NCBI GenBank assembly: GCA_002411365.1
Contig: DHSD01000029.1
Location: 1-64,000, forward strand
Length of the DNA stretch: 64,000 nt
Direction of reading: 5' to 3'
Source: Ruminococcaceae bacterium UBA5295
Lineage (GTDB): Bacteria; Bacillota; Clostridia; Oscillospirales; Acutalibacteraceae
Below the pieces are notes generated by a model that made no database searches, was not told the origin of the DNA, and was given only the letters and a program-made list of their open reading frames with translations. Below, piece by piece: positions 1-8,404 of the stretch (positions are counted from its first letter, which is position 1; every line of letters starts with the position of its first letter). The position numbers and the translations under genes were made by a program.

Positions 1-624
1 TCAATCAAGTGCGACAGCGAGGTAGAAATCCTCAACCCGGAAATGCACATTGCCACACTTGGCGACGGTGCAAAATTGTATATGGAACTTACACTGGACA
101 ATGGCCGCGGCTATGTGTCTGCCGAGCGCAACAAGCAGAACATGAGTGCGAATGTTATCGGCATGATTCCTGTGGACTCCATTTATACTCCGGTTTACAA
201 GGTCAACTACAATGTTGAGCCAACCCGCGTTGGGCAGAGCATCGACTACGATAAGCTGACGCTGGAAGTCTGGACGAACGGCGTAATAGGTGCGCAGGAA
301 GCCGTCTCGTTGGCGGCGAAAGTACTCACAGAGCACTTGAACCTTTTCGTCAACCTTTCGGATACCGGCAGCAACACAGAAGTTATGGTCGAAAAAGACG
401 ACAAGAGCAAGGAAAAACTGCTTGACATGACGATTGAAGAGCTCGACCTTTCCGTCCGCTCGTTCAACTGCCTGAAGCGCGCTGGGATCAATACCGTTGG
501 AGATATTATCAACAAGTCCGAAGAAGATATGATGAAAGTTCGCAACCTCGGGCGCAAGTCACTTGATGAGGTCGTATGGAAAATGGCCTCACTCGGTTTT
601 AATCTCCGCAAGGACGACGAATGA
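1..624 (+). CDS. rpoA: RNA polymerase alpha subunit, C-terminal part (5' end outside window)
   Basis: Alpha subunit of RNA polymerase, the assembly scaffold whose C-terminal domain contacts UP elements and activators. The reading frame is open from base 1, so the N-terminal part lies upstream of the window. The visible part contains the end of the N-terminal dimerisation/assembly domain (motif EPTRVGQ and the VWTNGVI stretch), an acidic linker, and a complete alpha-CTD with [20 protein letters not shown] and the helix-hairpin-helix [12 protein letters not shown]. It is followed 35 bases later by rplQ, the usual order at the end of the ribosomal protein cluster. Identification is secure. Confidence 0.97.
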   Translation, partial: SIKCDSEVEILNPEMHIATLGDGAKLYMELTLDNGRGYVSAERNKQNMSANVIGMIPVDSIYTPVYKVNYNVEPTRVGQSIDYDKLTLEVWTNGVIGAQEAVSLAAKVLTEHLNLFVNLSDTGSNTEVMVEKDDKSKEKLLDMTIEELDLSVRSFNCLKRAGINTVGDIINKSEEDMMKVRNLGRKSLDEVVWKMASLGFNLRKDDE

Positions 625-659
625 TCCGTCCGCAAACCAAGGAAAAGGAGTGAAATTCG

Positions 660-1001
660 ATGCCAGGAACCAGAAAACTCGGAAGAGCCACAGCAAGCAG
701 AACAGCAATGCTGCGCGCAATGGTCACTTTCCTTTTCGAGAATGGCAAGATCGAGACCACCGTTACGCGTGCCAAGGAAGTCCGCTCTATGGCCGAAAAG
801 ATGATCACGATCGCGAAGGACGACAGTCTGGCGAACAAACGCCTTGCATACGGCTTTATTACAAAAGAGGCTGTTGTGCATAAGCTGTTTACCGAAATTG
901 CCCCCAAATATTCTGACCGCAAAGGCGGCTACACCCGAATTACGAAAATCGGGCCTCGCCGCGGCGATGCAGCCGAAATGGCAATCATTGAATTAGTTTG
1001 A
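660..1001 (+). CDS. rplQ: 50S ribosomal protein L17
   Basis: L17, a protein of the large ribosomal subunit near the exit tunnel. At 113 aa it has the usual bacterial length and opens with the conserved start M-P-G-T-R-K-L-G-R. Other family features are the stretch [17 protein letters not shown] and the C-terminal [19 protein letters not shown]. An AAAGGAG ribosome site lies upstream of the ATG. It follows rpoA in the same transcript and is closed by a strong terminator, which marks the end of the ribosomal operon. Confidence 0.98.
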   Translation: MPGTRKLGRATASRTAMLRAMVTFLFENGKIETTVTRAKEVRSMAEKMITIAKDDSLANKRLAYGFITKEAVVHKLFTEIAPKYSDRKGGYTRITKIGPRRGDAAEMAIIELV

Positions 1002-1025
1002 TTTAGATTTTCTAAAAATTAGAGG

Positions 1026-1067
1026 CCGGCATCTGTTTTCGAAAACGAGATGGATGCCGGTTTTTTG
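1026..1067 (+). terminator. Intrinsic terminator after rplQ
   Basis: CCGGCATC pairs with GATGCCGG around a 19-base interior that can also pair (gttttcgaaaac), followed directly by TTTTTT. It closes the rpoA-rplQ transcript. Confidence 0.9.
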
Positions 1068-1091
1068 TGATATATGGTAAAAAATAAGCAG

Positions 1092-1120
1092 TTGAACAAT
1101 GCGGGAAGAGATAGTATAAT
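1092..1120 (+). promoter_or_regulatory. SigA-type promoter of first degV gene
   Basis: TTGAAC, a 17-base spacer and TATAAT, about 75 bases ahead of the degV start. No other gene lies between, so the gene has its own promoter separate from the ribosomal operon. Confidence 0.75.
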
Positions 1121-1196
1121 AAAACCTAATATAATCTTGTCTTAAACAGCAGATAATTGCGCCGGAATTTTTTGAGATACAGAAAGGAAATCTAAA

Positions 1197-2072
1197 ATGG
1201 ACAGCTATCAGGTTATAACGGATTCCGCGGGTGCCCTTTCCCAGCAGATGGTGGATGAGCTCGGAATTGAAGTGATACCTATGGATATCACGCTCGGCTC
1301 TGATACGTTTAAGGATTACCCGGATAGGCATTGTATGCCACTTCACGACTTTTATGCCCGTATTGCCACAGGCGAACCTTTTAAAACTAACCAGGTAAGC
1401 CCGGCGGTTTACATCAGTACCTTCGAAAAATATCTGGAAGCTGGCACGGATGTCCTTTACCTCAGCTTTTCTTCCGGCATGAGCGGCACCTATAATAACT
1501 CAGTAATGGTAGCTAAAGAACTTTCTGAAAAATATCCGGACCGCAAGATACTCACGGTAGACACGCTCGGGGCGTCGCTTGGCCAAGGCCTTGTTGTGTG
1601 GCACGCAGCGCAGAAGAAAAAGGCGGGCGTGCCGATTGAAGGAGTGCAGCAGTGGGTGCAGGAAAACAACAGGCGCATGAACCACTGGTTCACGGTGAAT
1701 GACCTCAACCACCTTAAGCGCGGCGGCAGGCTCTCGGCTTCTGCAGCGCTTGTGGGCACAATGCTCGGCATAAAGCCTGTACTGAATGTTGACGCCAACG
1801 GCAAACTTGCGCTTATAGAAAAAGTCCGCGGCCGCCGGCAGGCGCTTAACGCGCTCGTAAGTCATATGGAGCAGACGCAGGAAGACGCTGGCAACCAGGT
1901 GATCTTTATCGGGCATTCTGCCTGCCAGCAGGATGCGGAATATGTAAAGGACAGGGTCGAAGAAGAATTCCACCCTAAAAAAGTTGTCATCGGCGATCTG
2001 GGACTGACTATCAGTGCACATACGAGCACTGATACTATTGCGCTGTTTTTCCTTGGCAAAGAAAGAAAATAA
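1197..2072 (+). CDS. DegV family fatty-acid-binding protein (copy 1)
   Basis: DegV proteins bind one fatty acid; in Firmicutes the FakB members present it to the kinase FakA for acyl-phosphate formation. This 291-aa protein shows the family pattern: ITDSAGALS at the N-terminus, SSGMSGTYNN in the middle, and NHLKRGGRLSASAALVGT followed by GIKPVL in the ligand-binding region. The ATG has an AGAAAGGAAA site upstream. It is the first of two adjacent paralogues on the same strand, each with its own promoter. FakB function is an inference: no fakA is in the window. Confidence 0.93.
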   Translation: MDSYQVITDSAGALSQQMVDELGIEVIPMDITLGSDTFKDYPDRHCMPLHDFYARIATGEPFKTNQVSPAVYISTFEKYLEAGTDVLYLSFSSGMSGTYNNSVMVAKELSEKYPDRKILTVDTLGASLGQGLVVWHAAQKKKAGVPIEGVQQWVQENNRRMNHWFTVNDLNHLKRGGRLSASAALVGTMLGIKPVLNVDANGKLALIEKVRGRRQALNALVSHMEQTQEDAGNQVIFIGHSACQQDAEYVKDRVEEEFHPKKVVIGDLGLTISAHTSTDTIALFFLGKERK

Positions 2073-2099
2073 ATCGGCAATAATAAATAGCAATAAAAA

Positions 2100-2146
2100 G
2101 CTTCCACAGCAAAAGAGGCCAGGCTGCAGGAGCTTTTCCTTTTTTA
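2100..2146 (+). terminator. Terminator between the two degV genes
   Basis: GCTTCCACAGC pairs (with G-U wobbles) with GCTGCAGGAGC, followed by a T-rich run (TTTTCCTTTTTT). It separates the two degV transcripts. Confidence 0.75.
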
Positions 2147-2154
2147 CTGCCTGC

Positions 2155-2183
2155 TGGACAACAGAAAAATAAAACAGTATAAT
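2155..2183 (+). promoter_or_regulatory. Promoter of second degV gene
   Basis: TGGACA, a 17-base spacer and TATAAT, 43 bases ahead of the chosen ATG. The paralogue is therefore probably expressed independently of copy 1. Confidence 0.7.
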
Positions 2184-2226
2184 AAAAGAATAAATTTTTT
2201 TGGAAAGAAAGGGACAGTGCTGCAGT

Positions 2227-3105
2227 ATGAGCGATTATAAAGTGATAACAGACTCCGCAGGCGACCTTACGCAGGAGATGGTAGATGAACTTGATGTGGA
2301 AGTTATACCGATGGATTTTACCATTGGCTCCGATACGTTCAAGAATTACCCTGACTACCGCTGTATTTCACCGCATGATTTCTATACGAGAATAGCGGCG
2401 GGTGAACCTTCGAAAACAACGCAGATAGGCCCGTCCGTTTTCATCGAAACATTTGAGAAATACCTCAAACAAGGCACAGATGTGCTTTACATAGGCTTTT
2501 CGTCGGGAATGAGCGGTACCTACAGCAACTCGATGATGGCTGCAAAGAAGCTTTCTGAAAAATATCCGGACCGCAAGGTGCTTACAGCCGATTCGCGTTC
2601 CGCGTCGCTCGGCGAGGGCCTTCTTGTCTGGGATGCGGTCCAGAAGAAAAAAACGGGCGCATCTATTGAAGAAGTGCAGCAATGGGTGCAGCAGAACAAT
2701 GTGCGCATGCACCACTGGTTCACTGTAGACGACCTGAATCACTTAAAGCGTGGCGGCAGGCTCTCAGCTTCTGCGGCGCTTATGGGCACATTGCTCGGCA
2801 TAAAGCCTGTGCTTCAGGTCAATGGCTATGGTAAGCTTGAAGTTACAGATAAAGTGCGCGGGCGCAAACAGGCACTTGATATGCTTGTGAAGCACATGGA
2901 GAAAACACAGGAAAATGCCGCAGAGCAGTATGTATTTATAAGCCACACCGATTATCTTGAGGGTGCGGAATATGTAAAGGAAAAAGTCGAAAACGAATTC
3001 CACCCCAAAGAAGTCAAAATCGGCTATATGGGGCCAATCATAGGCGCACATACCGGCACGGGGCTTATCGCACTGTTCTATCTCGGCAGTGTAAAAAAGC
3101 ATTAG
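2227..3105 (+). CDS. DegV family fatty-acid-binding protein (copy 2)
   Basis: Second DegV paralogue, 292 aa from the chosen start. It aligns with copy 1 along its whole length: ITDSAGDLTQEMVDELDVEV, SSGMSGTYSNS, NHLKRGGRLSASAALMGT. The open frame extends to a TTG at 2200, but the ATG at 2227 (MSDYKVITDSAG) matches the N-terminus of copy 1 and has an AAAGGGA site upstream, so 2227 is preferred. Differences cluster in the C-terminal third and around the ligand pocket, which would fit two proteins of different acyl-chain preference. That specificity split is inference. Confidence 0.92.
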   Translation: MSDYKVITDSAGDLTQEMVDELDVEVIPMDFTIGSDTFKNYPDYRCISPHDFYTRIAAGEPSKTTQIGPSVFIETFEKYLKQGTDVLYIGFSSGMSGTYSNSMMAAKKLSEKYPDRKVLTADSRSASLGEGLLVWDAVQKKKTGASIEEVQQWVQQNNVRMHHWFTVDDLNHLKRGGRLSASAALMGTLLGIKPVLQVNGYGKLEVTDKVRGRKQALDMLVKHMEKTQENAAEQYVFISHTDYLEGAEYVKEKVENEFHPKEVKIGYMGPIIGAHTGTGLIALFYLGSVKKH

Positions 3106-3123
3106 AAATCATATTTGTGTTTT

Positions 3124-3165
3124 ACCCTCGGGCGAATACTATACTGTTTTGCCTGAGGGTATTAT
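3124..3165 (+). terminator. Terminator after second degV gene
   Basis: ACCCTCGGGC pairs with GCCTGAGGGT around a 17-base loop, followed by ATTATTAT, a weak T tract. It lies in the convergent gap facing ruvX. Confidence 0.6.
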
Positions 3166-3176
3166 TATGCATAAAT

Positions 3177-3202
3177 AAAAAACCGCTTTCAACGGCTTTT
3201 TT
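3177..3202 (-). terminator. Terminator of the pyr-ruvX operon
   Basis: On the minus strand AAAAAAGCCG pairs with CGGTTTTTT around a short loop. The hairpin overlaps the last codons of ruvX. It is short but has a full T tract. Confidence 0.5.
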
Positions 3203-3614
3203 GGTTTTTGCGATATGTGAGGTAATCCTGAAGTATCACAGTCGCAGCCACTGTGTCTATGACCGATTTTCTCTTTTTGCCGCGCGTGTTTGTGTCATTA
3301 AGGTAGCTGTGCGCGGTGATGGTTGTCCCGCGTTCGTCCTGCATAACTACCGGCACCGAAACAAGGCTGCGGAGCTTTTCGGCAAAGTCACGGGCGCTGC
3401 GTGCGCTTTCACCTTCGGAGCCGTCCATGTTGCGCGGTAGGCCGACAACTATCTGCCCGGCTCCGCTTTTGGCGGCTTCCTCAGCTACCCTTTTTATTAC
3501 CCTTTCTCGGTTCCAGTCTGATATAACGCCGGCAGGCGAGGCGAGTATCTCGTCTTTATCACATATTGCCAACCCTGTGCGGGCTTTACCGAGGTCAACT
3601 GCGAGTATCTTCAT
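3189..3614 (-). CDS. ruvX: RuvX/YqgF family Holliday-junction resolvase-like nuclease
   Basis: YqgF-type RNase-H-fold protein; family members are implicated in Holliday junction resolution and in 16S rRNA 5'-end processing. At 141 aa it has the normal length. Visible motifs are the first acidic residue in ILAVDLGKARTGLA, then IVVGLPRNMDGSEG, the second acidic motif DERGTT (more often DERLTT) and the last in VIDTVAA. Its ATG lies inside the preceding phosphatase gene (20-base overlap), which suggests translational coupling. It is the last gene of the minus-strand cluster. Confidence 0.93.
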   Translation of the reverse strand: MKILAVDLGKARTGLAICDKDEILASPAGVISDWNRERVIKRVAEEAAKSGAGQIVVGLPRNMDGSEGESARSARDFAEKLRSLVSVPVVMQDERGTTITAHSYLNDTNTRGKKRKSVIDTVAATVILQDYLTYRKNQKSR

Positions 3615-4248
3615 CGTTTTTCCTTTTGCGGTAAACTGACAGCTCGGGCGGGATATGCGAGGCGTCGTTCATCGAAAGCACGTTTGCTTTGCCGTTTTCC
3701 ATTTCGACAACGCTTACCGCGGTGTTGTCGCTCCATGGAATATCGTTCATAGGCCTTTCCAGCGCCCTGCTTAAAAACGAGCGTATGGCGCAGCCATGGG
3801 AAACTATGCACACGGTATTACCCCCGTTGTGCGATGCAATATCGTTTACGGCTTCCCACATGCGTTCGCTTACATGGACTATGGATTCGCCGCCCGGCGC
3901 CTCAAACTTCCACGGGTCCTCATTCCATATGCGGAGTTGCTCCGGGGCCTCTTTTTCGATTGTGGCCCACGGGAGACCCTCCCATTTTCCCATGTCTATT
4001 TCGACAAGCCTTTTATCTTTTATAATTTCGAGATGGTGGTATTGGTTTATGGCCTGCGCTGTTTTATATGCGCGCTTCAGCGGGCTCGAGTAAATAGCGG
4101 AAAATGGCTCATTGCGCAGCCGGAGACCCACAAGGTCAAGCTGTTTTTGCCCGTTGCCGCTTACGTCACAGTCTGTGCGCCCCTGAAGAACGCCGAGAGT
4201 ATTTCCCTTTGCCTCGCAGTGCCTTACTAAGAACATTTTTGTTTTCAT
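3595..4248 (-). CDS. Histidine phosphatase family protein (phosphoglycerate mutase-like)
   Basis: Member of the branch that includes phosphoglycerate mutase and many small-molecule phosphatases; 217 aa. The catalytic motif is FLVRHCEAKGN, with Cys where many members have Gly, a variant common in clostridial proteins. The second histidine is in CIVSHGCAIRSFL, and IYSSPLKRAYKTAQ and the GE-type acid region DMGKWEG are also present. The substrate cannot be told from sequence; general phosphatase activity is more likely than mutase. It lies between pyrD and ruvX and overlaps ruvX by 20 bases. Confidence 0.88.
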   Translation of the reverse strand: MKTKMFLVRHCEAKGNTLGVLQGRTDCDVSGNGQKQLDLVGLRLRNEPFSAIYSSPLKRAYKTAQAINQYHHLEIIKDKRLVEIDMGKWEGLPWATIEKEAPEQLRIWNEDPWKFEAPGGESIVHVSERMWEAVNDIASHNGGNTVCIVSHGCAIRSFLSRALERPMNDIPWSDNTAVSVVEMENGKANVLSMNDASHIPPELSVYRKRKNDEDTRS

Positions 4249-4291
4249 GCTTTAAGTATTTCCTTTCCCGGTTTTACTGCCGATAGATTTA

Positions 4292-5203
4292 TTACCATGG
4301 TATGGCTTTCCCCGTAAGCTCCGAAACGCTGCCCATGCCGTTTTCGTCAAGGTAGCGGCTTAGGCCGTCTGTTATCTTTACAGGCGCGTACGGGTCACGG
4401 AAAAGGACCGTGCCTATCTGCATGGCGGAAGCGCCGGCAAGCAGAATCTCGGCAGCGTCCTGCCATGTGCTGATGCCGCCGATGCCAATAATTGGGATTT
4501 TCACGCGCCTGTATGCCTGCCAGACCATGCGCACTGCCACGGGGAAGACGGCGGGCCCGGAAAGGCCGCCTGTGTTGTTGTGCAGCACAGGCCTTTGCGT
4601 CCGTATATCTATGCGCATTCCCATGAGTGTGTTTATCATGGATATTGCATCAGCGCCTTCGCTTTCGACTGCCGCCGCAATGTCGCCTATGTCTGAGACG
4701 TTGGGGGAGAGCTTCACGGTGAGCGGCTTTGTGCAGTGTTTCCGCACTTCTTTTGTGATTTCTGCCGCGCTTTTACACGTTGTGCCGAACTGCATTCCGC
4801 CCTGCTTGACGTTTGGGCATGAGATGTTGAGCTCTATCATGTCTACAGGTGAATCCGAGAGCTTTTCGGCAATGCTGCAGTAGCCTTCGGGTGTGTTCCC
4901 TGCAATGTTGGCTATAACCCTTGTGCCTTGCTTTTTGAGCCACGGCAGGTCGTTTTTGATGAAGTAGTCCGCACCCGGGTTTTGCAGGCCAACCGAATTC
5001 AGCATGCCGCTAGGCGTTTCGGCTACGCGAGGCGGCGGATTTCCAGCGCGCTTCTCGAGCGTGAGCCCTTTGCACGAAACGCCGCCGAAAACAGACAGCG
5101 GGTAAAATTCCGAAAATTCGCGCCCAAAGCCGAATGTACCGGAAGCCGCGATGACCGGATTGTGGAATTTAACACCGGCAATGTTTACTTCAAGATTTGC
5201 CAT
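4292..5203 (-). CDS. pyrD: Dihydroorotate dehydrogenase B, catalytic subunit
   Basis: Oxidises dihydroorotate to orotate in UMP synthesis. It is the class 1B FMN subunit that works with PyrK and NAD. Motifs include VIAASGTFGFG, the catalytic cysteine region NISCPNVKQGG (Cys is the class 1 base), INTLMGMRID, and the FMN phosphate site GIGGISTWQDA. An open frame continues to 5275, but the ATG at 5203 has a perfect AGGAGAG site and gives the standard start MANLEVNIAGV (303 aa). It lies directly downstream of pyrK. Confidence 0.96.
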   Translation of the reverse strand: MANLEVNIAGVKFHNPVIAASGTFGFGREFSEFYPLSVFGGVSCKGLTLEKRAGNPPPRVAETPSGMLNSVGLQNPGADYFIKNDLPWLKKQGTRVIANIAGNTPEGYCSIAEKLSDSPVDMIELNISCPNVKQGGMQFGTTCKSAAEITKEVRKHCTKPLTVKLSPNVSDIGDIAAAVESEGADAISMINTLMGMRIDIRTQRPVLHNNTGGLSGPAVFPVAVRMVWQAYRRVKIPIIGIGGISTWQDAAEILLAGASAMQIGTVLFRDPYAPVKITDGLSRYLDENGMGSVSELTGKAIPW

Positions 5204-5373
5204 TTTTGCTCTCCTGTTTTTATTGGAATATACAGTTTTCTGCATAGTATAAGCGCCGTTGGCCTTTTTAAGCATAGAACATGGCTTAAATATCTCAATG
5301 TGTATATTGAACTGTATTTTATACTTTACGAATTAATATAACCCGACCATGACCTGTAATTATTTTGGCACAG

Positions 5374-6144
5374 TCAGAAGTTTTTGTCCAGCATACGTGA
5401 ATCGAACACCGGCCCGTCACGGCATACCCGGCCATAATACGGCGTGCCGTCTTCATGGTGCAGTTTTACAGCGCACCCAAGGCATGCACCGATTCCGCAT
5501 GCCATGCGCTCTTCAAGCGAAAGCTGACATGGCACGCCGCGCTCCGAAGCCATGAGCCGGACGGCGCGCAGCATTGGCAGAGGGCCGCAGGCAAAAACAG
5601 CGTCAAATTCAAGGTTGCCGAGCAAATCGGTCACAAGGCCGTGGTGGCCGTATGAGCCGTCATCTGTTGCAATGAGGACTTTGCAGCCGGAAGACTCGAA
5701 ATCGTCTTTCAAGATAATGCTGCTCCTGGTGCGGAAACCGGCGGCGAGCATGGAGCTTTTTCCGAAAGGCTTCGCCGCCCATAGAAGCGGCGGTACACCT
5801 ATTCCGCCGCCGACAAACAGCGCGCGGCGCGATATGTCGCCAAGCGAAAAACCATTGCCGAGGGGTGCAAGGATATCAAGAAAATCACCCCCATGGAATT
5901 TTGAAAGGGCAGCGGTACCCTCACCGCGCACGCCGAACACAAAACGCAGGGTTTGGTTTTGCCTGTTGGCTTCGCATATGGAAATTGGACGACGGAGTGT
6001 TTTGCCAGGTACGGCTACCTGCGCGAACTGGCCGGGTACAGCTTTTTCCGCAAGCTCTCCGGCTTCGGCGGTAAAGTCAAAAATATTATTTGAAAGTTGC
6101 CTGCGCCTTATAATCCTGCATCTGCGCACATCATACTTTTTCAA
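5374..6144 (-). CDS. pyrK: Dihydroorotate dehydrogenase B, electron transfer subunit
   Basis: FAD and 2Fe-2S subunit that passes electrons from PyrD to NAD. Of 256 aa, the N-terminal part is a ferredoxin-reductase-type FAD domain (GQFAQVAVPGKTLRRPISI), the middle an NAD domain (FVGGGIGVPPLLWAA), and the C-terminus the iron-sulfur ligands in ERMACGIGACLGC plus a later Cys in GRVCRDGPVF. The start is a TTG that overlaps the end of pyrF by 14 bases. The frame, the coupling and the fit to PyrD support the call. Confidence 0.95.
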   Translation of the reverse strand: MKKYDVRRCRIIRRRQLSNNIFDFTAEAGELAEKAVPGQFAQVAVPGKTLRRPISICEANRQNQTLRFVFGVRGEGTAALSKFHGGDFLDILAPLGNGFSLGDISRRALFVGGGIGVPPLLWAAKPFGKSSMLAAGFRTRSSIILKDDFESSGCKVLIATDDGSYGHHGLVTDLLGNLEFDAVFACGPLPMLRAVRLMASERGVPCQLSLEERMACGIGACLGCAVKLHHEDGTPYYGRVCRDGPVFDSRMLDKNF

Positions 6145-7072
6145 GGCTTATCTTCCCCACTTGCTTTATAATGCTGTCGCGCATAGAGATTGCTTCCCTG
6201 CGTGCGCACTCGGCAAAATTTTCCTGCGAATCGTTTTGGGCTTTCCACGCGCATAAGATGGAGCGGGAAGCGTTTACAACGGCGCCGCAGCCGTTTTTGC
6301 CAAAGGCCGGTGCGACACTTTCGGCGCTGCCGCCCTGCGTGCCATAGCCTGGAACAAGGAAAAAGGCATGCGCCATGCTGTTGCGCAGTTCCGCAAGCTG
6401 AGCAGGGAAAGTGGCGCCCACAACCGCGCCTACGCCGCTGTAGCCGTATTTTCCCGGGAGAGAAGCGCCCCATTCTTCGCAGAAACGCCCCATGGCTTCG
6501 TAGAGAAGTTCTCCGCCCTCGAAAGCCTGGTCCTGAAGTTCGTCGGAAGAAGGGTTGGACGTTTTTACAAGCACGAATATGCCTTTATTCTGCTCCCTGC
6601 ATACATCGAGGAGCGGCTGTATCCCGTCGGAGCCGAGATAGCCGTTTACCGTGAGCGCATCTGCACCAAAAGCGGAAAACTTTTTGCCGCAGACATCTGT
6701 TTCGCCGAGATGTGCCGCGGCATATGCCGCCATGGTGCTGCCGATATCATTGCGCTTGCCGTCGGTAATGACAAACATGCCTTTTGATTTTGCATAGGCG
6801 ACAGTGTCATGGAGCGCCTTCATGCCCTGCCAGCCATACATTTCGTAATATGCGCACTGTGGCTTGACGGCCGGCACAATATCACAGAGCGCGTCGATTA
6901 TTTTCCTGTTAAATTCGAGTATTGCAGATGCTGCTCCATCAAGCGTCCTGCCATATTGGCTAAATGCCTTACTGCGGATTGATTCCGGCACATACTCGAG
7001 TTTCGGGTCAAGGCCCGCTACGGTCGGGTTCTGCATTTCGGCGATCCTTTCAATCAGCCTGTCGAATGCCAT
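6131..7072 (-). CDS. pyrF: Orotidine 5'-phosphate decarboxylase, type 2
   Basis: Last step of UMP synthesis, decarboxylation of OMP. At 313 aa it belongs to the longer type 2 group. The catalytic D-x-K-x-x-D motif is seen in VITDGKRNDIGST, with the start FDRLIERIAEMQNPTVAGLDP and the phosphate site region FLVPGYGTQGG. The gene follows pyrC with a 32-base gap and overlaps pyrK. The cluster lacks pyrB, carAB and pyrE, which must be elsewhere. Confidence 0.95.
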   Translation of the reverse strand: MAFDRLIERIAEMQNPTVAGLDPKLEYVPESIRSKAFSQYGRTLDGAASAILEFNRKIIDALCDIVPAVKPQCAYYEMYGWQGMKALHDTVAYAKSKGMFVITDGKRNDIGSTMAAYAAAHLGETDVCGKKFSAFGADALTVNGYLGSDGIQPLLDVCREQNKGIFVLVKTSNPSSDELQDQAFEGGELLYEAMGRFCEEWGASLPGKYGYSGVGAVVGATFPAQLAELRNSMAHAFFLVPGYGTQGGSAESVAPAFGKNGCGAVVNASRSILCAWKAQNDSQENFAECARREAISMRDSIIKQVGKISLEKV

Positions 7073-7104
7073 GGCTCTTCCTCCTTAATATATTTTCCGG
7101 CTTT

Positions 7105-8385
7105 TTATAAACCGGTGTTGCTGTAAACAATTTTTCCGCGGCAGACCGTAAGCTTAACTTTGCCAGTAAGCCTGCGGCCTTTAAAAACAGCGTTGCGGCT
7201 TTTGCCGTGCAGCTTGTCCGGCGCTACGATCCATTCTTCGTCAGGCGCAAACAAAACGATGTCTGCGTCCGCACCGGGCCGCAGCGTACCGGTGCCTATG
7301 TGGATAATATTTGCCGGTGAGCATGTCATCAGCCGCAGGAGCTGCATGAGCGTCATATATCCAGGTTTGACAAGGTACGTGATGCCTGCGGCAAGGCTTG
7401 TCTCCATACCAATAACACCGCTTGGCGCGGAAAGAAAATCAGCTTTTTCATGCGGTGTGTGCGGGGCATGGTCTGTCGCTATTGCGTCTATGGTCCCGTC
7501 GCGCAGCCCTTCTATGACGGCAAGGCGGTCTTTTACAGTACGGAGCGGCGGGTTCATGCGGAAGTCGGCGTCACGCGAAAGCAGTTCGTTTTCCGTAAGG
7601 CTGAAGTAGTGAGGTGCTGTTTCGGCCGTTACGGGAACACCGTGCTGCTTTGCACAGCGCACCATCTGGGTGGAAACGGCTGTGCTGACGTGGCATATGT
7701 GAACCGGCACACCGTATGACGCGGCAAGTGATATTTCACGCGCTGTGCCGCAGTTTTCGGCAGCGGCGGGAATCCCATTTACGCCGAGCTCAGCCGAAAT
7801 TTTCCCCTCATTCATCTTTCCGCCAGCGGAGAGTGAAACATCTTCGCAGTGGGCGCACACTGCAAGGCCAAGCAGCTGCGCGTCGCGCATGGCGCGTGCC
7901 ATAAGCGCGGAGCTTGCAACAGACCGGCCGTCATCGCTCAGCGCGACGGCACCCGCTTCTTTAAGTGAGCGCCAGCAGGCGGCTTCCTGCCCGCAAAGGC
8001 CTTTTGAAACTGCCCCGCAGACGTAAACGCGGGCGTCGGCTTTTTCTGCTTTGCCCAAAACATATTTTACCGTTTCGGGGGTATCTATAGGCGGCGCAGT
8101 GTTCGGCATGCACATAAGGCTTGTCACTCCGCCTGCGGCGGCAGCGCGGCAGCCGGAAAAGATATCTTCTTTTTGTGCTTGGCCGGGGTCGCGCAGATGG
8201 ACATGGATATCTACAAGGCCTGGGGAGGCAGCGAGGCCGCGGCCGTCGATTTCACGTGCACCGCAGCACGTGGTGTTTCCACCCCTCTGCACAATTTTCC
8301 CGTTTTTCACAAGGATATCCCCAAATGTGTCTGTATTATCCGAAGGGTCTAATATATGTACGGAATGTATCAGCAGATTTTGCAT
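7105..8385 (-). CDS. pyrC: Dihydroorotase
   Basis: Zinc amidohydrolase that closes carbamoyl aspartate to dihydroorotate. 426 aa, type I bacterial dihydroorotase. Metal ligands are visible in GLVDIHVHLRDPG, then a histidine in VCAHCEDVSL, a histidine in VHICHVSTAVS, and the catalytic Asp in AIATDHAPHTPHEK. The C-terminal cap has PGADADIVLF. A GGAGGGA site precedes the ATG. It heads the pyr genes in the minus-strand cluster. Confidence 0.96.
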   Translation of the reverse strand: MQNLLIHSVHILDPSDNTDTFGDILVKNGKIVQRGGNTTCCGAREIDGRGLAASPGLVDIHVHLRDPGQAQKEDIFSGCRAAAAGGVTSLMCMPNTAPPIDTPETVKYVLGKAEKADARVYVCGAVSKGLCGQEAACWRSLKEAGAVALSDDGRSVASSALMARAMRDAQLLGLAVCAHCEDVSLSAGGKMNEGKISAELGVNGIPAAAENCGTAREISLAASYGVPVHICHVSTAVSTQMVRCAKQHGVPVTAETAPHYFSLTENELLSRDADFRMNPPLRTVKDRLAVIEGLRDGTIDAIATDHAPHTPHEKADFLSAPSGVIGMETSLAAGITYLVKPGYMTLMQLLRLMTCSPANIIHIGTGTLRPGADADIVLFAPDEEWIVAPDKLHGKSRNAVFKGRRLTGKVKLTVCRGKIVYSNTGL

Positions 8386-8404
8386 GAGTCCCTCCGTTTT
8401 AAAA

